Of a stretch of 15,294 nucleotides of DNA, positions 5,825 to 12,461 are shown piece by piece. This DNA comes from Planctomycetaceae bacterium (lineage in GTDB: Bacteria; Planctomycetota; Planctomycetia; Pirellulales; Thermoguttaceae). Position 1 is the stretch's first letter. Every line of letters starts with the position of its first letter. The notes beneath the pieces are model-generated. The model did no database searches. It had not been told where the DNA came from and worked only from the letters and a program-made list of their open reading frames with translations. The stretch lies in the NCBI GenBank assembly GCA_009776995.1, contig WRMR01000047.1, positions 1 to 15,294 of the forward strand. Reading direction: 5' to 3'. Made by a program: the position numbers and the translations under genes.

Positions 5825-7453
5825 ATGCATACCAACTTATTTGGCGAAATGGAGATCAACGGGTTGACGATCGACCAGGCTGCAAAAACAACGAATGTTT
5901 CCACTGTGACTATCCGCAATTGGATTAAGACGGGATATTTGACTCCATTCGGCAAAGGATTTGTTACGCAAGAATCGCTTGACAACTTTATGTCCAATAT
6001 TGCCGGAAAAGAGAAATTGAATTCAAGAGCAAACAAATTACTCAAAGATGAACACGATCACAATGAGGTCACTGACAAAATTAAGTATTTATCCCAAAAT
6101 TTTTCAGGCGATAATATCGGTATGGAATACGAAAACTCTCTTTCCGATTCGTATCGCAACAAAGAGGGGATTTATTATACACCTTCCCGGATTGTCAGAG
6201 ATATGCTTAAAAATATTGCCGTTCACTCTGATTTCAAATTTTTAGATCCATGTTGCGGTTCGGGAAATTTTATGATTGAGGCAATCAAGGCCGGTATTTC
6301 ACCTGAAAACGTTTACGGTTTTGATATCGATGAAAATGCCGTTTTCATGACAAAGGAACGAATAAAAAAGGAATTCGGATTCGATACACAAAATATCAGG
6401 GTAGGAGATTTTCTGAAAGAGGCAATTCCTCTTAAAAAAGAGAACAAGACCTTTGATATGATCTTCACAAATCCGCCATGGGGCAAGAAAATTGAGAAAT
6501 CCGATAAGGAACGCATGGCATCCATTTTTGGTTGCGGCCATAGCCTGGATACGACATCTTTGTTTATGGGAGCAAGTTTTTCTGTTCTCAAACAAACCGG
6601 TATTTTAGGATTTCTTATCCAGGAAGCATTTTTCAATATCTCCACTTTTGAAGATATGCGAAATAAAATGATGACAAAAAAACTTCTACGTTTAGTTGAC
6701 TATGGGAAAGCATTTAAGGGCTTGGTTACCAAATCGCAGGCAATCATCATTGAAAACTCAGAACCAAACTCTGACGCAACGGTAGAATGTTTTTTTGGCA
6801 ATGCTACTTATCGTCGATCTTTGGAATCTTTTAAGAATAACCCGAAGAGTATTGTTAATTTTTGGACCAACGAAAATGAATCTCACGTTATTGATAAACT
6901 GTATTCCGTTAAACACATCACGTTACAAGGGAAGGCCAAATGGGCTTTAGGGATAGTTACTGGCAACAATGAAAAGTATTGCAGAAATTCGCCGCAGGAA
7001 GGCTATGTTCCAATACACAAAGGCTCTGACATTACGAAATCCGGATTAAAAGAAGCAACTACTTTTATACTAAAAGATTTTTCCAAATGTCAACAAGTTG
7101 CTCCATTAGAAATGTATCTGGCTGATGAAAAACTGATTTACAAATTTATTTCATCGGACCTTTGCTTCTATTGTGACAACCAACAACGGTTGATTCTGAA
7201 CAGTGCCAATTTGCTCATTCCTTATGACATGGATATAACTGCAAAACAACTTGCTGATTTATTCAACAGTGAAATCATCAATTGGCTGTTCAAAAAAATA
7301 TTTTCAACTCATAAAATTTTACGTGGAGATTTGGAGTTACTTCCCATCCACACGGAGTATTTCGCAAAACACAAAGATTTTTCAGAAGAGACTTACCTGG
7401 AATATTTACAAATAGAAAAAACAAAGAATGGAACTTTCAGAGTTAAAAGCTAG
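5825..7453 (+). CDS. N6-adenine DNA methyltransferase with N-terminal helix-turn-helix, TaqI-like
   Basis: This 542-residue enzyme would transfer a methyl group from SAM to adenine in a specific DNA sequence. Residues 13-55 (LTIDQAAKTTNVSTVTIRNWIKTGYL) form a MerR/excisionase-type helix-turn-helix. Then come EGIYYTPSRIVRDML (114-128), the SAM-binding motif FLDPCCGSGNF (139-149), FDIDENA (166-172) and the catalytic NPPW (216-219). The C-terminal 200 residues have the look of a TaqI-type target recognition region. No nuclease domain is visible and no endonuclease gene is adjacent, so it may be an orphan. Base composition is much more AT-rich than the flanking BMC genes, pointing to horizontal transfer into the BMC gene run. 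GAGGAA just upstream serves as ribosome binding site. A MITE-like inverted repeat begins directly after its stop codon. Confidence 0.9.
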   Translation: MHTNLFGEMEINGLTIDQAAKTTNVSTVTIRNWIKTGYLTPFGKGFVTQESLDNFMSNIAGKEKLNSRANKLLKDEHDHNEVTDKIKYLSQNFSGDNIGMEYENSLSDSYRNKEGIYYTPSRIVRDMLKNIAVHSDFKFLDPCCGSGNFMIEAIKAGISPENVYGFDIDENAVFMTKERIKKEFGFDTQNIRVGDFLKEAIPLKKENKTFDMIFTNPPWGKKIEKSDKERMASIFGCGHSLDTTSLFMGASFSVLKQTGILGFLIQEAFFNISTFEDMRNKMMTKKLLRLVDYGKAFKGLVTKSQAIIIENSEPNSDATVECFFGNATYRRSLESFKNNPKSIVNFWTNENESHVIDKLYSVKHITLQGKAKWALGIVTGNNEKYCRNSPQEGYVPIHKGSDITKSGLKEATTFILKDFSKCQQVAPLEMYLADEKLIYKFISSDLCFYCDNQQRLILNSANLLIPYDMDITAKQLADLFNSEIINWLFKKIFSTHKILRGDLELLPIHTEYFAKHKDFSEETYLEYLQIEKTKNGTFRVKS

Positions 7454-7552
7454 GGACTCGCGAGAAAATAACTTGTACCATTTTTTTGCTGAAGTTTCAC
7501 AAAATGCCGTATTTCAGAAAAATATTTGACTATGTTATTTCTGCGCGAGTCC
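7454..7552. mobile_element. MITE-like element with imperfect ~19-bp terminal inverted repeats
   Basis: GGACTCGCGAGAAAATAAC, starting within two bases of the methylase stop, pairs with GTTATTTCTGCGCGAGTCC at 7534-7552 (about 16 of 19 positions). Inside, a T-run with GCTGAA (about 7481-7492) can pair with TTCAGAAAAA (about 7513-7522), so the whole 99 bases could fold as one long hairpin. The size, terminal repeats and lack of coding capacity fit a miniature inverted-repeat transposable element. A large bidirectional terminator-like hairpin is an alternative. I could not define a clear target duplication. Confidence 0.55.
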
Positions 7553-7659
7553 TTAAATCAATACGAGTGAATTGGTGTCAGCTTGGAACAAGCGATTCGG
7601 GATGCGTCACGAAGAAACTAAAGAATATCAAACAACCAACAACATAAACAGGAAAAAAC
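7553..7659. other. Leader of the aldolase gene
   Basis: No gene is seen. AGGA at 7650-7653 is the aldolase ribosome binding site, six bases before its ATG. A 16-codon stretch ending at 7621 (VSLEQAIRDASRRN) has protein-like composition and could be the last remnant of a gene lost when the methylase/MITE block arrived, but it is too short to judge. Confidence 0.35.
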
Positions 7660-8535
7660 ATGATCAACTTGCATAAAATCAAAGAGGAAATCTGCGACAT
7701 TGGCCGGCGGATTTACAACAAGGGATTTGCCGCAGCCAATGACGGCAACATCAGTTACCGGTTCGATGAAAATCGCGTGGTTTGCACGCCGACGCAAATT
7801 TGCAAAGGCTTCATGAAGCCGGACGACCTGTGCGTCGTGGACATGGAGGGCAATCAGATTTCCGGCCAGCGGAAGCGGACCAGTGAAATTATGTTGCACC
7901 TGACGATCATGAAGCGGCGGCCGGAAATCCAATCGGTTGTGCATTGCCACCCGCCGCATGCGACGGCGTTCGGCATCTCGCGCGAGGCGATTCCGCAATG
8001 TGTGTTGCCGGAAGTCGATATTTTCATGGGTGACGTGCCGATTGCCAAATACGCGATTCCCGGCGGGCAGGATTTCGCCGACACGATTTTGCCGTTTGTG
8101 GACAAGACAAACATCGTTGTGCAGGCGAATCACGGCACCGTGAGTTGGGGGCCGACCGTCGAACGGGCGTACTGGCTGACCGAACTGCTCGACGCGTATT
8201 GCCGCATTCTGCTGATTTCGCGTGACCTGGGCCGCGTCGATTACTTCAACAAGAACGAAGCGGAGGATTTGCTCAAACTGAAGCAACAGTGGCACATCGA
8301 CGACCCGCGCATCGACATGCAAAATTGCGAGCTTTGCGCGAACGACGTTTTCCGCGACAGTTGGAAAGAAACCGGCGTCGGCCACCGTGCGTTCGCGCCG
8401 CCGACATTCAAAACAGGCGACAGCTCACCGGTTTCAGGCAGCACGTCAGGCAACGCGGTTTCCACCGCCGATCAGGAAGCACTCGTGCAAGCCATCACGG
8501 ACCGCGTTCTGGCGGCACTGAATCAGAGAGGGTAG
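7660..8535 (+). CDS. Class II aldolase (FucA-type), BMC cargo with C-terminal encapsulation peptide
   Basis: This zinc enzyme would split L-fuculose-1-phosphate or L-rhamnulose-1-phosphate into DHAP and L-lactaldehyde in the microcompartment. In the 291-residue protein the FucA residues are all present: GNIS (29-32), the acid-base Glu76, and zinc ligands His95 and His97 (HCHPPH) and His158 (ANHGT). Each is shifted by three from E. coli FucA Glu73, His92, His94 and His155. After the fold ends near residue 240, a linker rich in Ser/Gly/Thr leads to DQEALVQAITDRVLAAL (271-287), an encapsulation-type helix. The start is fixed by AGGA six bases upstream. It is separated from the pentamers only by the low-GC methylase and MITE. 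Sugar specificity (fucose or rhamnose) cannot be read from the sequence. Confidence 0.95.
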   Translation: MINLHKIKEEICDIGRRIYNKGFAAANDGNISYRFDENRVVCTPTQICKGFMKPDDLCVVDMEGNQISGQRKRTSEIMLHLTIMKRRPEIQSVVHCHPPHATAFGISREAIPQCVLPEVDIFMGDVPIAKYAIPGGQDFADTILPFVDKTNIVVQANHGTVSWGPTVERAYWLTELLDAYCRILLISRDLGRVDYFNKNEAEDLLKLKQQWHIDDPRIDMQNCELCANDVFRDSWKETGVGHRAFAPPTFKTGDSSPVSGSTSGNAVSTADQEALVQAITDRVLAALNQRG

Positions 8536-8843
8536 CCAGTGGAATCCGAGTGTGCCTTTCACCGGAACAACAGCCGGGAACGCTAGTGGCCGATAATAGA
8601 CCGAACAACGTCATGGACTTTGCATTTCATCTGTGAACTTTGTGTTCTTTGTGTTGAAATATTTAACACAAAGGCCACAAAGTTTTTCACAAAGGTCACA
8701 ATATTAATACCAGTCAAATGGCGTTCGACAGGACAATATGCGTTGCCCCTGACAGGGCGAAATTCAAGGCATCAAACGCCCGTCACAACAGGGTAAAATT
8801 CGTGTTAATCCGTGGCTGAAAAACAAACGCACAACAGCTGTGG
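8536..8843. other. Intergenic region between aldolase and hisA remnant, no gene seen
   Basis: Apart from the hairpin at 8637-8683 this stretch holds no supported gene. Near 8750-8805 CAGGGCGAAATTC and CAGGGTAAAATTC form a loose direct repeat, and GTTAATCCGTGGCTGAAAAA (about 8805-8824) is another degenerate intergenic repeat of the 'ccacggattaacacg' type. The transcripts from the left (aldolase) and right (hisA/toxin side) converge here. Confidence 0.5.
8637..8683. repeat. Long hairpin of CACAAAG-type repeats downstream of the aldolase
   Basis: ACTTTGTGTTCTTTGTGTT (8637-8655) pairs with AACACAAAGGCCACAAAGT (8665-8683) at 17 of 19 positions around a nine-base loop. A further CACAAAG copy follows at about 8689-8695. 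It is about 100 bases after the aldolase stop and could act as a transcript end or 3' stabiliser. It belongs to the same loose repeat family as the CACGAAG and CGCAGAG elements. Confidence 0.75.
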
Positions 8844-8947
8844 TCAATCCCCCGCCACGGCAATCGCCTCCGGGAGCGCAATCGTTCTTTCGTACAGCGC
8901 GCGGCCGACGAGGTAGCCGGCCTGTCCCGCTTCGGCGAGGTTTTTGG
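8844..8947 (-). pseudogene. Displaced 3' end of hisA (about 34 codons)
   Basis: On the minus strand this fragment reads NLAEAGQAGYLVGRALYERT and continues to AVAGD and a TGA, matching the final ~34 residues of the intact hisA at 9685. Only a handful of residues differ and the stop codon is at the same place. At the DNA level similarity is high but not perfect, so the two copies are either diverged or came from different strains. The match ends abruptly near 8947; upstream of it (higher coordinates) the DNA belongs to the toxin-antitoxin side. It has no start and cannot make a functional HisA. Confidence 0.88.
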
Positions 8948-9012
8948 CACGGGAGTACCATTTGGTATTGACTCTTTAACATATTCGGATTGCGCTGCGT
9001 TTCATCCCCGAC

Positions 9013-9219
9013 TCACAGCGGTAATCTGGCCTTACGCTCGGCAACACTTGCGGTGATGTCATCTATGGAAACATCACTCAATAACGCTTCCCGTTCTTCA
9101 GTGTAATCGCCGTATCCATTTTCAAATTGCCGGAGAAAGCGCGCGGTCGCAACGGCACCCAGTTCTCTTGTCAGGACATCCAAACCTCTTTGTCGTATCT
9201 CTTTCAAATCAGTATTCAT
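9013..9219 (-). CDS. Small partner (putative antitoxin) of the PIN-domain toxin
   Basis: This 68-residue protein (MNTDLKEIRQRGLDVLTREL and onward) is mostly helical and charged. From memory it resembles small proteins encoded next to PIN-domain genes of the 'LDTCCLNRPF' type, which contain FLRQFENGYGDYTEER-like sequence. The ATG at 9219 has a strong GGAGG six bases upstream, inside the toxin gene; the TTG at 9222 is less likely. It overlaps the toxin stop by 11 bases and comes second in the operon, the reverse of the common antitoxin-first order. It has no obvious DNA-binding domain. The antitoxin role is inference from the pairing. Confidence 0.7.
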   Translation of the reverse strand: MNTDLKEIRQRGLDVLTRELGAVATARFLRQFENGYGDYTEEREALLSDVSIDDITASVAERKARLPL

Positions 9220-9655
9220 CAATCGCCTCCAGCCGCCATACGAGTGGATTGACCACCCTGGTTATCAATTTCATTTGTTTGGTCTTTAGGATAAATTTTT
9301 TATCGGTGGTCAGCAACACATCGGCTGGAGCATATTCCGCGCAGGCAAGATGAAGTGCATCAAAAGGACGCAAACCTAATCGTTCGTGAATTTTTGCCTG
9401 TTGAATAATCGTATCATTCAAATCAATATGGGTCGAAGCGGAATGATAGATTGCCAGGACTTTTTGCTTTTTGACCGGATAAACAATCCTGCTGATTTCA
9501 TCATCCAATACGTCACTGCTGAAAAAAGACCAATCCTCATCGGTTTCGCAACGGTCGATGATGCCTAAAATCGCCTCCGTTTCCAGGATCACTTTTTCGT
9601 CGGTTTGTTCATCGAAAGGTCGATTCAAGCAACAGGTATCGAGATAAATGTGCAT
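9209..9655 (-). CDS. PIN-domain protein, VapC-like toxin
   Basis: The 148-residue protein has a PIN ribonuclease fold: YLDTCCLNRPF at the N-terminus (Asp6), DDE at residues 51-53 (Glu53), RPFDALHLA (Asp99) and LLTTDKKF (Asp118), which together form the acidic metal site. Such proteins usually cleave RNA and are kept harmless by a cognate antitoxin. The frame is open to 9757, but those extra residues are antisense hisA sequence. The ATG at 9655 with AAGGGAAG just upstream is the true start. It lies 29 bases after the hisA stop and overlaps its small partner. A displaced hisA 3' end lies beyond the pair, so the module appears to have inserted at the end of hisA. Confidence 0.9.
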   Translation of the reverse strand: MHIYLDTCCLNRPFDEQTDEKVILETEAILGIIDRCETDEDWSFFSSDVLDDEISRIVYPVKKQKVLAIYHSASTHIDLNDTIIQQAKIHERLGLRPFDALHLACAEYAPADVLLTTDKKFILKTKQMKLITRVVNPLVWRLEAIDEY

Positions 9656-9684
9656 AATACTTCCCTTACGATTGCGGCTCTGAT

Positions 9685-10401
9685 TCAATCCCCTGCTACA
9701 ACAATCGCTTCCGGGAGCGCAATCGTTCTCTCGTACAGCGCGCGGCCGATGATGCAACCGGCCAGTCCCGCTTCGGCGAGGTTTTTGACGTCGGTGAGGG
9801 TCGTCACGCCGCCGGACGCGACCACAGGGACCGCCGCTTGTTGTTGCATCGCCTTCATTTCGGGCAGGTTCGGCCCCTGCATCATGCCATCGGTTGCAAT
9901 GTCCGTGTAAACAATCGCCGCAAGGGGCGACGTTTCAAACTGTTGAGCCAACGTCACCGCCGGAGTGCTACTCGTTTCGAGCCAGCCATCGGTTGCAACG
10001 AACCCGTTTTTCGCGTCGATTCCCAAAACGAGCTTACCGGGGTATTTTTCGCACATTCGGCGAAACCACTCCGGCTGTTTGAGTGCCAATGTACCGATAA
10101 CCAATCGTGCAAGTCCAATGCCGAGTAGCGATTGGATCGTTTGTTCGTCACGGATACCGCCGCCGAGTTCGCAGGGGATGTCGATCACCCTGACCAAAGC
10201 GGCGATGCAGTCGAAATTTGTCGGCCTGCCGTCTTTCGCACCGTCCAAATCGACCAAATGCAGGCGTTTGGCTCCTTGCGAAACCCAAAATTTCGCCATT
10301 TCCACGGGGTCATGGGCGAAAACCGTTTCCTGAGCGTAGTCACCCTGCCGCAAACGCACACAATTCCCGCCCCGAATGTCGATTGCCGGCCAAACTTCCA
10401 C
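9685..10401 (-). CDS. hisA: HisA, phosphoribosylformimino-5-aminoimidazole carboxamide ribotide isomerase
   Basis: HisA catalyses the Amadori rearrangement of ProFAR to PRFAR in histidine biosynthesis. The 238-residue TIM-barrel protein shows the family motifs: EVWPAIDIRGGNCVRL with Asp8, HLVDLDGAKDG (48-58), ELGGGIRDEQTI (78-89), GIDAKNG with Asp129, YTDIATDGMMQGPN (165-178), and ASGGV with IIGRALYE near the end. I place the start at the GTG at 10401, because GGGAG lies eight bases upstream and the family begins with M.(V/I)WPAID. A GTG at 10416 is also in frame but has no binding site. The gene stands alone, without other his genes, and is divergent from dhaK. Its last 34 codons are duplicated at 8844-8947, and the toxin-antitoxin pair follows directly in the same direction. 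Confidence 0.96.
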   Translation of the reverse strand: MEVWPAIDIRGGNCVRLRQGDYAQETVFAHDPVEMAKFWVSQGAKRLHLVDLDGAKDGRPTNFDCIAALVRVIDIPCELGGGIRDEQTIQSLLGIGLARLVIGTLALKQPEWFRRMCEKYPGKLVLGIDAKNGFVATDGWLETSSTPAVTLAQQFETSPLAAIVYTDIATDGMMQGPNLPEMKAMQQQAAVPVVASGGVTTLTDVKNLAEAGLAGCIIGRALYERTIALPEAIVVAGD

Positions 10402-10701
10402 GAAACTTGCTCCCACAACCCAATGATTGACAATATAATATTACAATAATTTTAATATTTTAATCAAAAATCTTTCTTTGAAAAGAGGCCGTAAAACCCG
10501 GAATGAAAACCGTGCAATGACTTGTCGGGCGTAAATATTGAGAACACTTTTTGGTTTGCTGACCAGCTACCCCACGCTCTCCTGGAGACATTCCGCCCAG
10601 TCTTCCATTTCGCGTGCGAATTTGTTATGATGTGACATGTTCGTAATTGCAATCAAATTGACGTTTCGCGTTGACATCACAAAAACAGGAGAACCAATCT
10701 C
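10402..10701. promoter_or_regulatory. Divergent intergenic region of hisA and dhaK
   Basis: A 300-base gap separates the two divergent starts. Nearest hisA is an AT-rich patch (about 10425-10475); on the minus strand it offers TTGATT followed after about 18 bases by TAATAT, a possible promoter. On the dhaK side TATGAT lies at about 10625 without a convincing -35 box. AGGAG at 10687-10691 is the dhaK ribosome binding site. No gene is supported here. Confidence 0.4.
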
Positions 10702-11706
10702 ATGGTCATGAAGAAATTCATCAACAACCCCCAGGATTTAACCCCGGAACTGCTCGAAGGTTACACGCTCGCTTATTCCAACAAGGTCAAACTCGTTTCC
10801 GGCAAAATCGTCATGCGGGCAAAGCCGAAATCGACGGACAAAGTCGCCATCGTCACGCTGGGCGGGTCGGGACACGAACCGGCCTTGAGCGGCTACGTCG
10901 GCGAAGGCATGTTGGACGCTTCGGTCGTCGGCGATATTTTTGCCGCGCCGGGTGCCCCGAAAATCCTCGAAGCCCTGCGCCTGCTGAAGGGTCACAAGGG
11001 CATTTTGCTGGTCATTCTCAACCATGCCGGTGATGTGATGAACGGCAATATGGCCTTTGAAATGGCGGTCAAAGAGGGCATCAACGTCAAGAGCGTTTTG
11101 ACGTATGACGACATTGCCCCCGGCGCGAACGCCCCGGTCGAAGACCGCCGCGGATTGGGCGGGTGTATTCCGTTAATCAAGGTAGCTGGTGCAGCTGCGG
11201 AAGCCGGGCTGGAACTGGACGAGGTTTTGGCCGTTGCCGAACGTTTCGGCAAACGCAACGCGACCCTGGCCGTGACCATGAAAACCGCGACGCATCCGCA
11301 ATCGGGCGAGTACATTTCGACCCTGCCTGACGATCAGATGGAAATCGGCATGGGACAGCACGGCGAAGGCGGCGGGACAGGTCCACAAGCCATCGCGACC
11401 GCCGACGAAACCGCCGAAACGATGGCTAAAAAGCTGGCCGCCGCCGTCGGGGCCAAGTCGGGCGAAAAGGTCATGTTGCTCGTCAACGGCTCCGGCGCGA
11501 CCACGCTGATGGAAATGTATATCGTTTTCCGCAAGGCGTATCGTGTGCTGGAAGAGATGGGCATCCAGGTCGTTGCGAGCCGTTGCGAGGAAATTCTGAC
11601 CGTCCAGGAAGCGGGCGGTTTCCAGATGATCATCGCCGTCCTCGACGACGAACTGCTGAAATACTACAACGCACCAGCCGATACCGCATACTGGGCAGTG
11701 CGGTAA
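10702..11706 (+). CDS. dhaK: Dihydroxyacetone kinase subunit DhaK-like protein
   Basis: DhaK-family proteins bind dihydroxyacetone (or another short ketose) covalently through a histidine so that it can be phosphorylated. The 334-residue protein has the substrate residues of the family: GGSGHEP with His58, NHAGDVMN with Asp111, and GMGQHGEGG with His220. Each is two positions after E. coli His56, Asp109 and His218. The C-terminus APADTAYW is also typical. AGGAG ten bases before the ATG supports the start. The ATP- or DhaL-binding partner (DhaL) and the phosphotransferase DhaM are not encoded here and the protein has no L domain, so it needs a partner elsewhere. It carries no encapsulation helix. 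Close to a DHAP-producing BMC aldolase it may serve C3/C4 ketose metabolism; this link is inference. Confidence 0.92.
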   Translation: MVMKKFINNPQDLTPELLEGYTLAYSNKVKLVSGKIVMRAKPKSTDKVAIVTLGGSGHEPALSGYVGEGMLDASVVGDIFAAPGAPKILEALRLLKGHKGILLVILNHAGDVMNGNMAFEMAVKEGINVKSVLTYDDIAPGANAPVEDRRGLGGCIPLIKVAGAAAEAGLELDEVLAVAERFGKRNATLAVTMKTATHPQSGEYISTLPDDQMEIGMGQHGEGGGTGPQAIATADETAETMAKKLAAAVGAKSGEKVMLLVNGSGATTLMEMYIVFRKAYRVLEEMGIQVVASRCEEILTVQEAGGFQMIIAVLDDELLKYYNAPADTAYWAVR

Positions 11707-11854
11707 ATGCAGAATGCAGAATGCAGAATGCAGTTGCGCTACTGGTGCTTTGGGAACGTTTACTGAATATTTCATCGAAAAAAAGTAATGCAAAATGAAA
11801 CGAATTGCAAGTGCCAACGAATGTTCCCCCCATTCTGCATTCTGCATTCTGCAT
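11707..11854. repeat. 24-bp perfect inverted repeat built of GCAGAAT heptamers
   Basis: Four ATGCAGA-type units from 11707 to 11733 are mirrored by CATTCTG units at 11831-11854. The first 24 bases of the left arm and the right arm are perfect reverse complements, separated by 100 bases. The left arm starts at the base after the dhaK stop codon; the right arm is 17 bases before the next gene. RNA from this region could form a large hairpin. The same heptamer idea (GCAGAGT) appears at the 3' end of the first pentamer gene (about 4053-4072). Confidence 0.9.
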
Positions 11855-11870
11855 TAAAAAGAGCTTTGTC

Positions 11871-12362
11871 ATGGTTGATTTTTTGATCTTTTGCATGGCG
11901 ACGGTCGGATTGACCGCGATTCTTGTGGATGGGAAGATTTTCGCGCCGTTTCGCGAACGGCTCGAAAGCCGCGTTCATGCGCAGGAAGAACGTCAACAGG
12001 CAAACATTGTTCGCGGCGGGAAAAAACGCCGAACCTGGTCCGGCTTCCTGCTTGACATCCTCACCTGCTACCAATGCTGCGGTTTCTGGAGCGGCTTGTT
12101 CTGCGGGCTGTTCCTCACGATGAGCCGTTTTGGAGGCATGGCGTTTTGCATATCGTTACCTGTGAATCTACCACACATGCCGATATTAGTACCCATATAC
12201 TTCTTGCTGATCTTGCTGATGTGCGGTCTGGCCGGCAGTTTTCTTGCGACGGTGTACCTGATGATCGTCGAGTTGGTGTTCGCCAAAACGATGCTCTGCC
12301 GCCGCACCAACCCCGAACCGCCGTTGGATGATGCTTTCCATGAGGAACACGGACATGAGTGA
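11871..12362 (+). CDS. DUF1360-like integral membrane protein
   Basis: The 163-residue protein starts with a membrane helix (residues 1-20, MVDFLIFCMATVGLTAILVD), continues with a charged segment (25-56), then has a CYQCCGFWSGLFCGLF motif (66-81) and a strong hydrophobic helix pair at about 105-140. The C-terminus is acidic and His-rich (FHEEHGHE). The Cys-x-x-Cys followed by G-x-W near a helix is, from memory, the signature of DUF1360 proteins, whose role is unknown. I prefer the ATG at 11871 over 11805 because the latter would encode repeat DNA. The gene ends by overlapping a tiny ORF by eight bases and is followed after 99 bases by the giant gene. Confidence 0.75.
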   Translation: MVDFLIFCMATVGLTAILVDGKIFAPFRERLESRVHAQEERQQANIVRGGKKRRTWSGFLLDILTCYQCCGFWSGLFCGLFLTMSRFGGMAFCISLPVNLPHMPILVPIYFLLILLMCGLAGSFLATVYLMIVELVFAKTMLCRRTNPEPPLDDAFHEEHGHE

Positions 12363-12429
12363 AATTGTGACGATCATTGAAAAATTAAAATCATTGAAAA
12401 GAGGATTTTCTCAAATCAACCTGGAATAA
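12355..12429 (+). CDS. Possible 24-residue ORF overlapping the DUF1360-like gene
   Basis: An ATG at 12355, inside the last codons of the preceding gene, opens a frame of 24 codons ending with TAA at 12427-12429. AGGA at 12342-12345 lies nine bases upstream, a normal spacing. The peptide (MSEIVTIIEKLKSLKRGFSQ plus INLE) could form an amphipathic basic helix. The overlap ATGAGTGA fits translational coupling. It may be a real small protein, a leader peptide for the giant gene, or chance; there is no family evidence. Confidence 0.3.
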   Translation: MSEIVTIIEKLKSLKRGFSQINLE

Positions 12430-12461
12430 AAGAAGAGTCTAAGTTTTTTTCCATTTTTTCC

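Noticed and set aside
7571..7621. Protein-like 16-codon stretch before the aldolase
   Set aside because: Too short, no start codon with a binding site; mentioned only as a possible remnant.
7618..8385. Minus-strand ORF of 255 codons opposite the aldolase
   Set aside because: Shadow of the aldolase gene, which has all catalytic and zinc residues on the plus strand.
8764..8982. Minus-strand ORF of 72 codons over the hisA remnant
   Set aside because: It is in a different frame from the hisA-like fragment; the hisA-frame match with a conserved stop explains the sequence better.
9656..9757. N-terminal extension of the PIN toxin
   Set aside because: The extra residues are out-of-frame hisA sequence; the ATG at 9655 has a good binding site and gives the standard PIN start.
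11173..11847. Minus-strand ORF of 224 codons opposite dhaK
   Set aside because: Antisense shadow running into repeat DNA, with no recognisable motifs.
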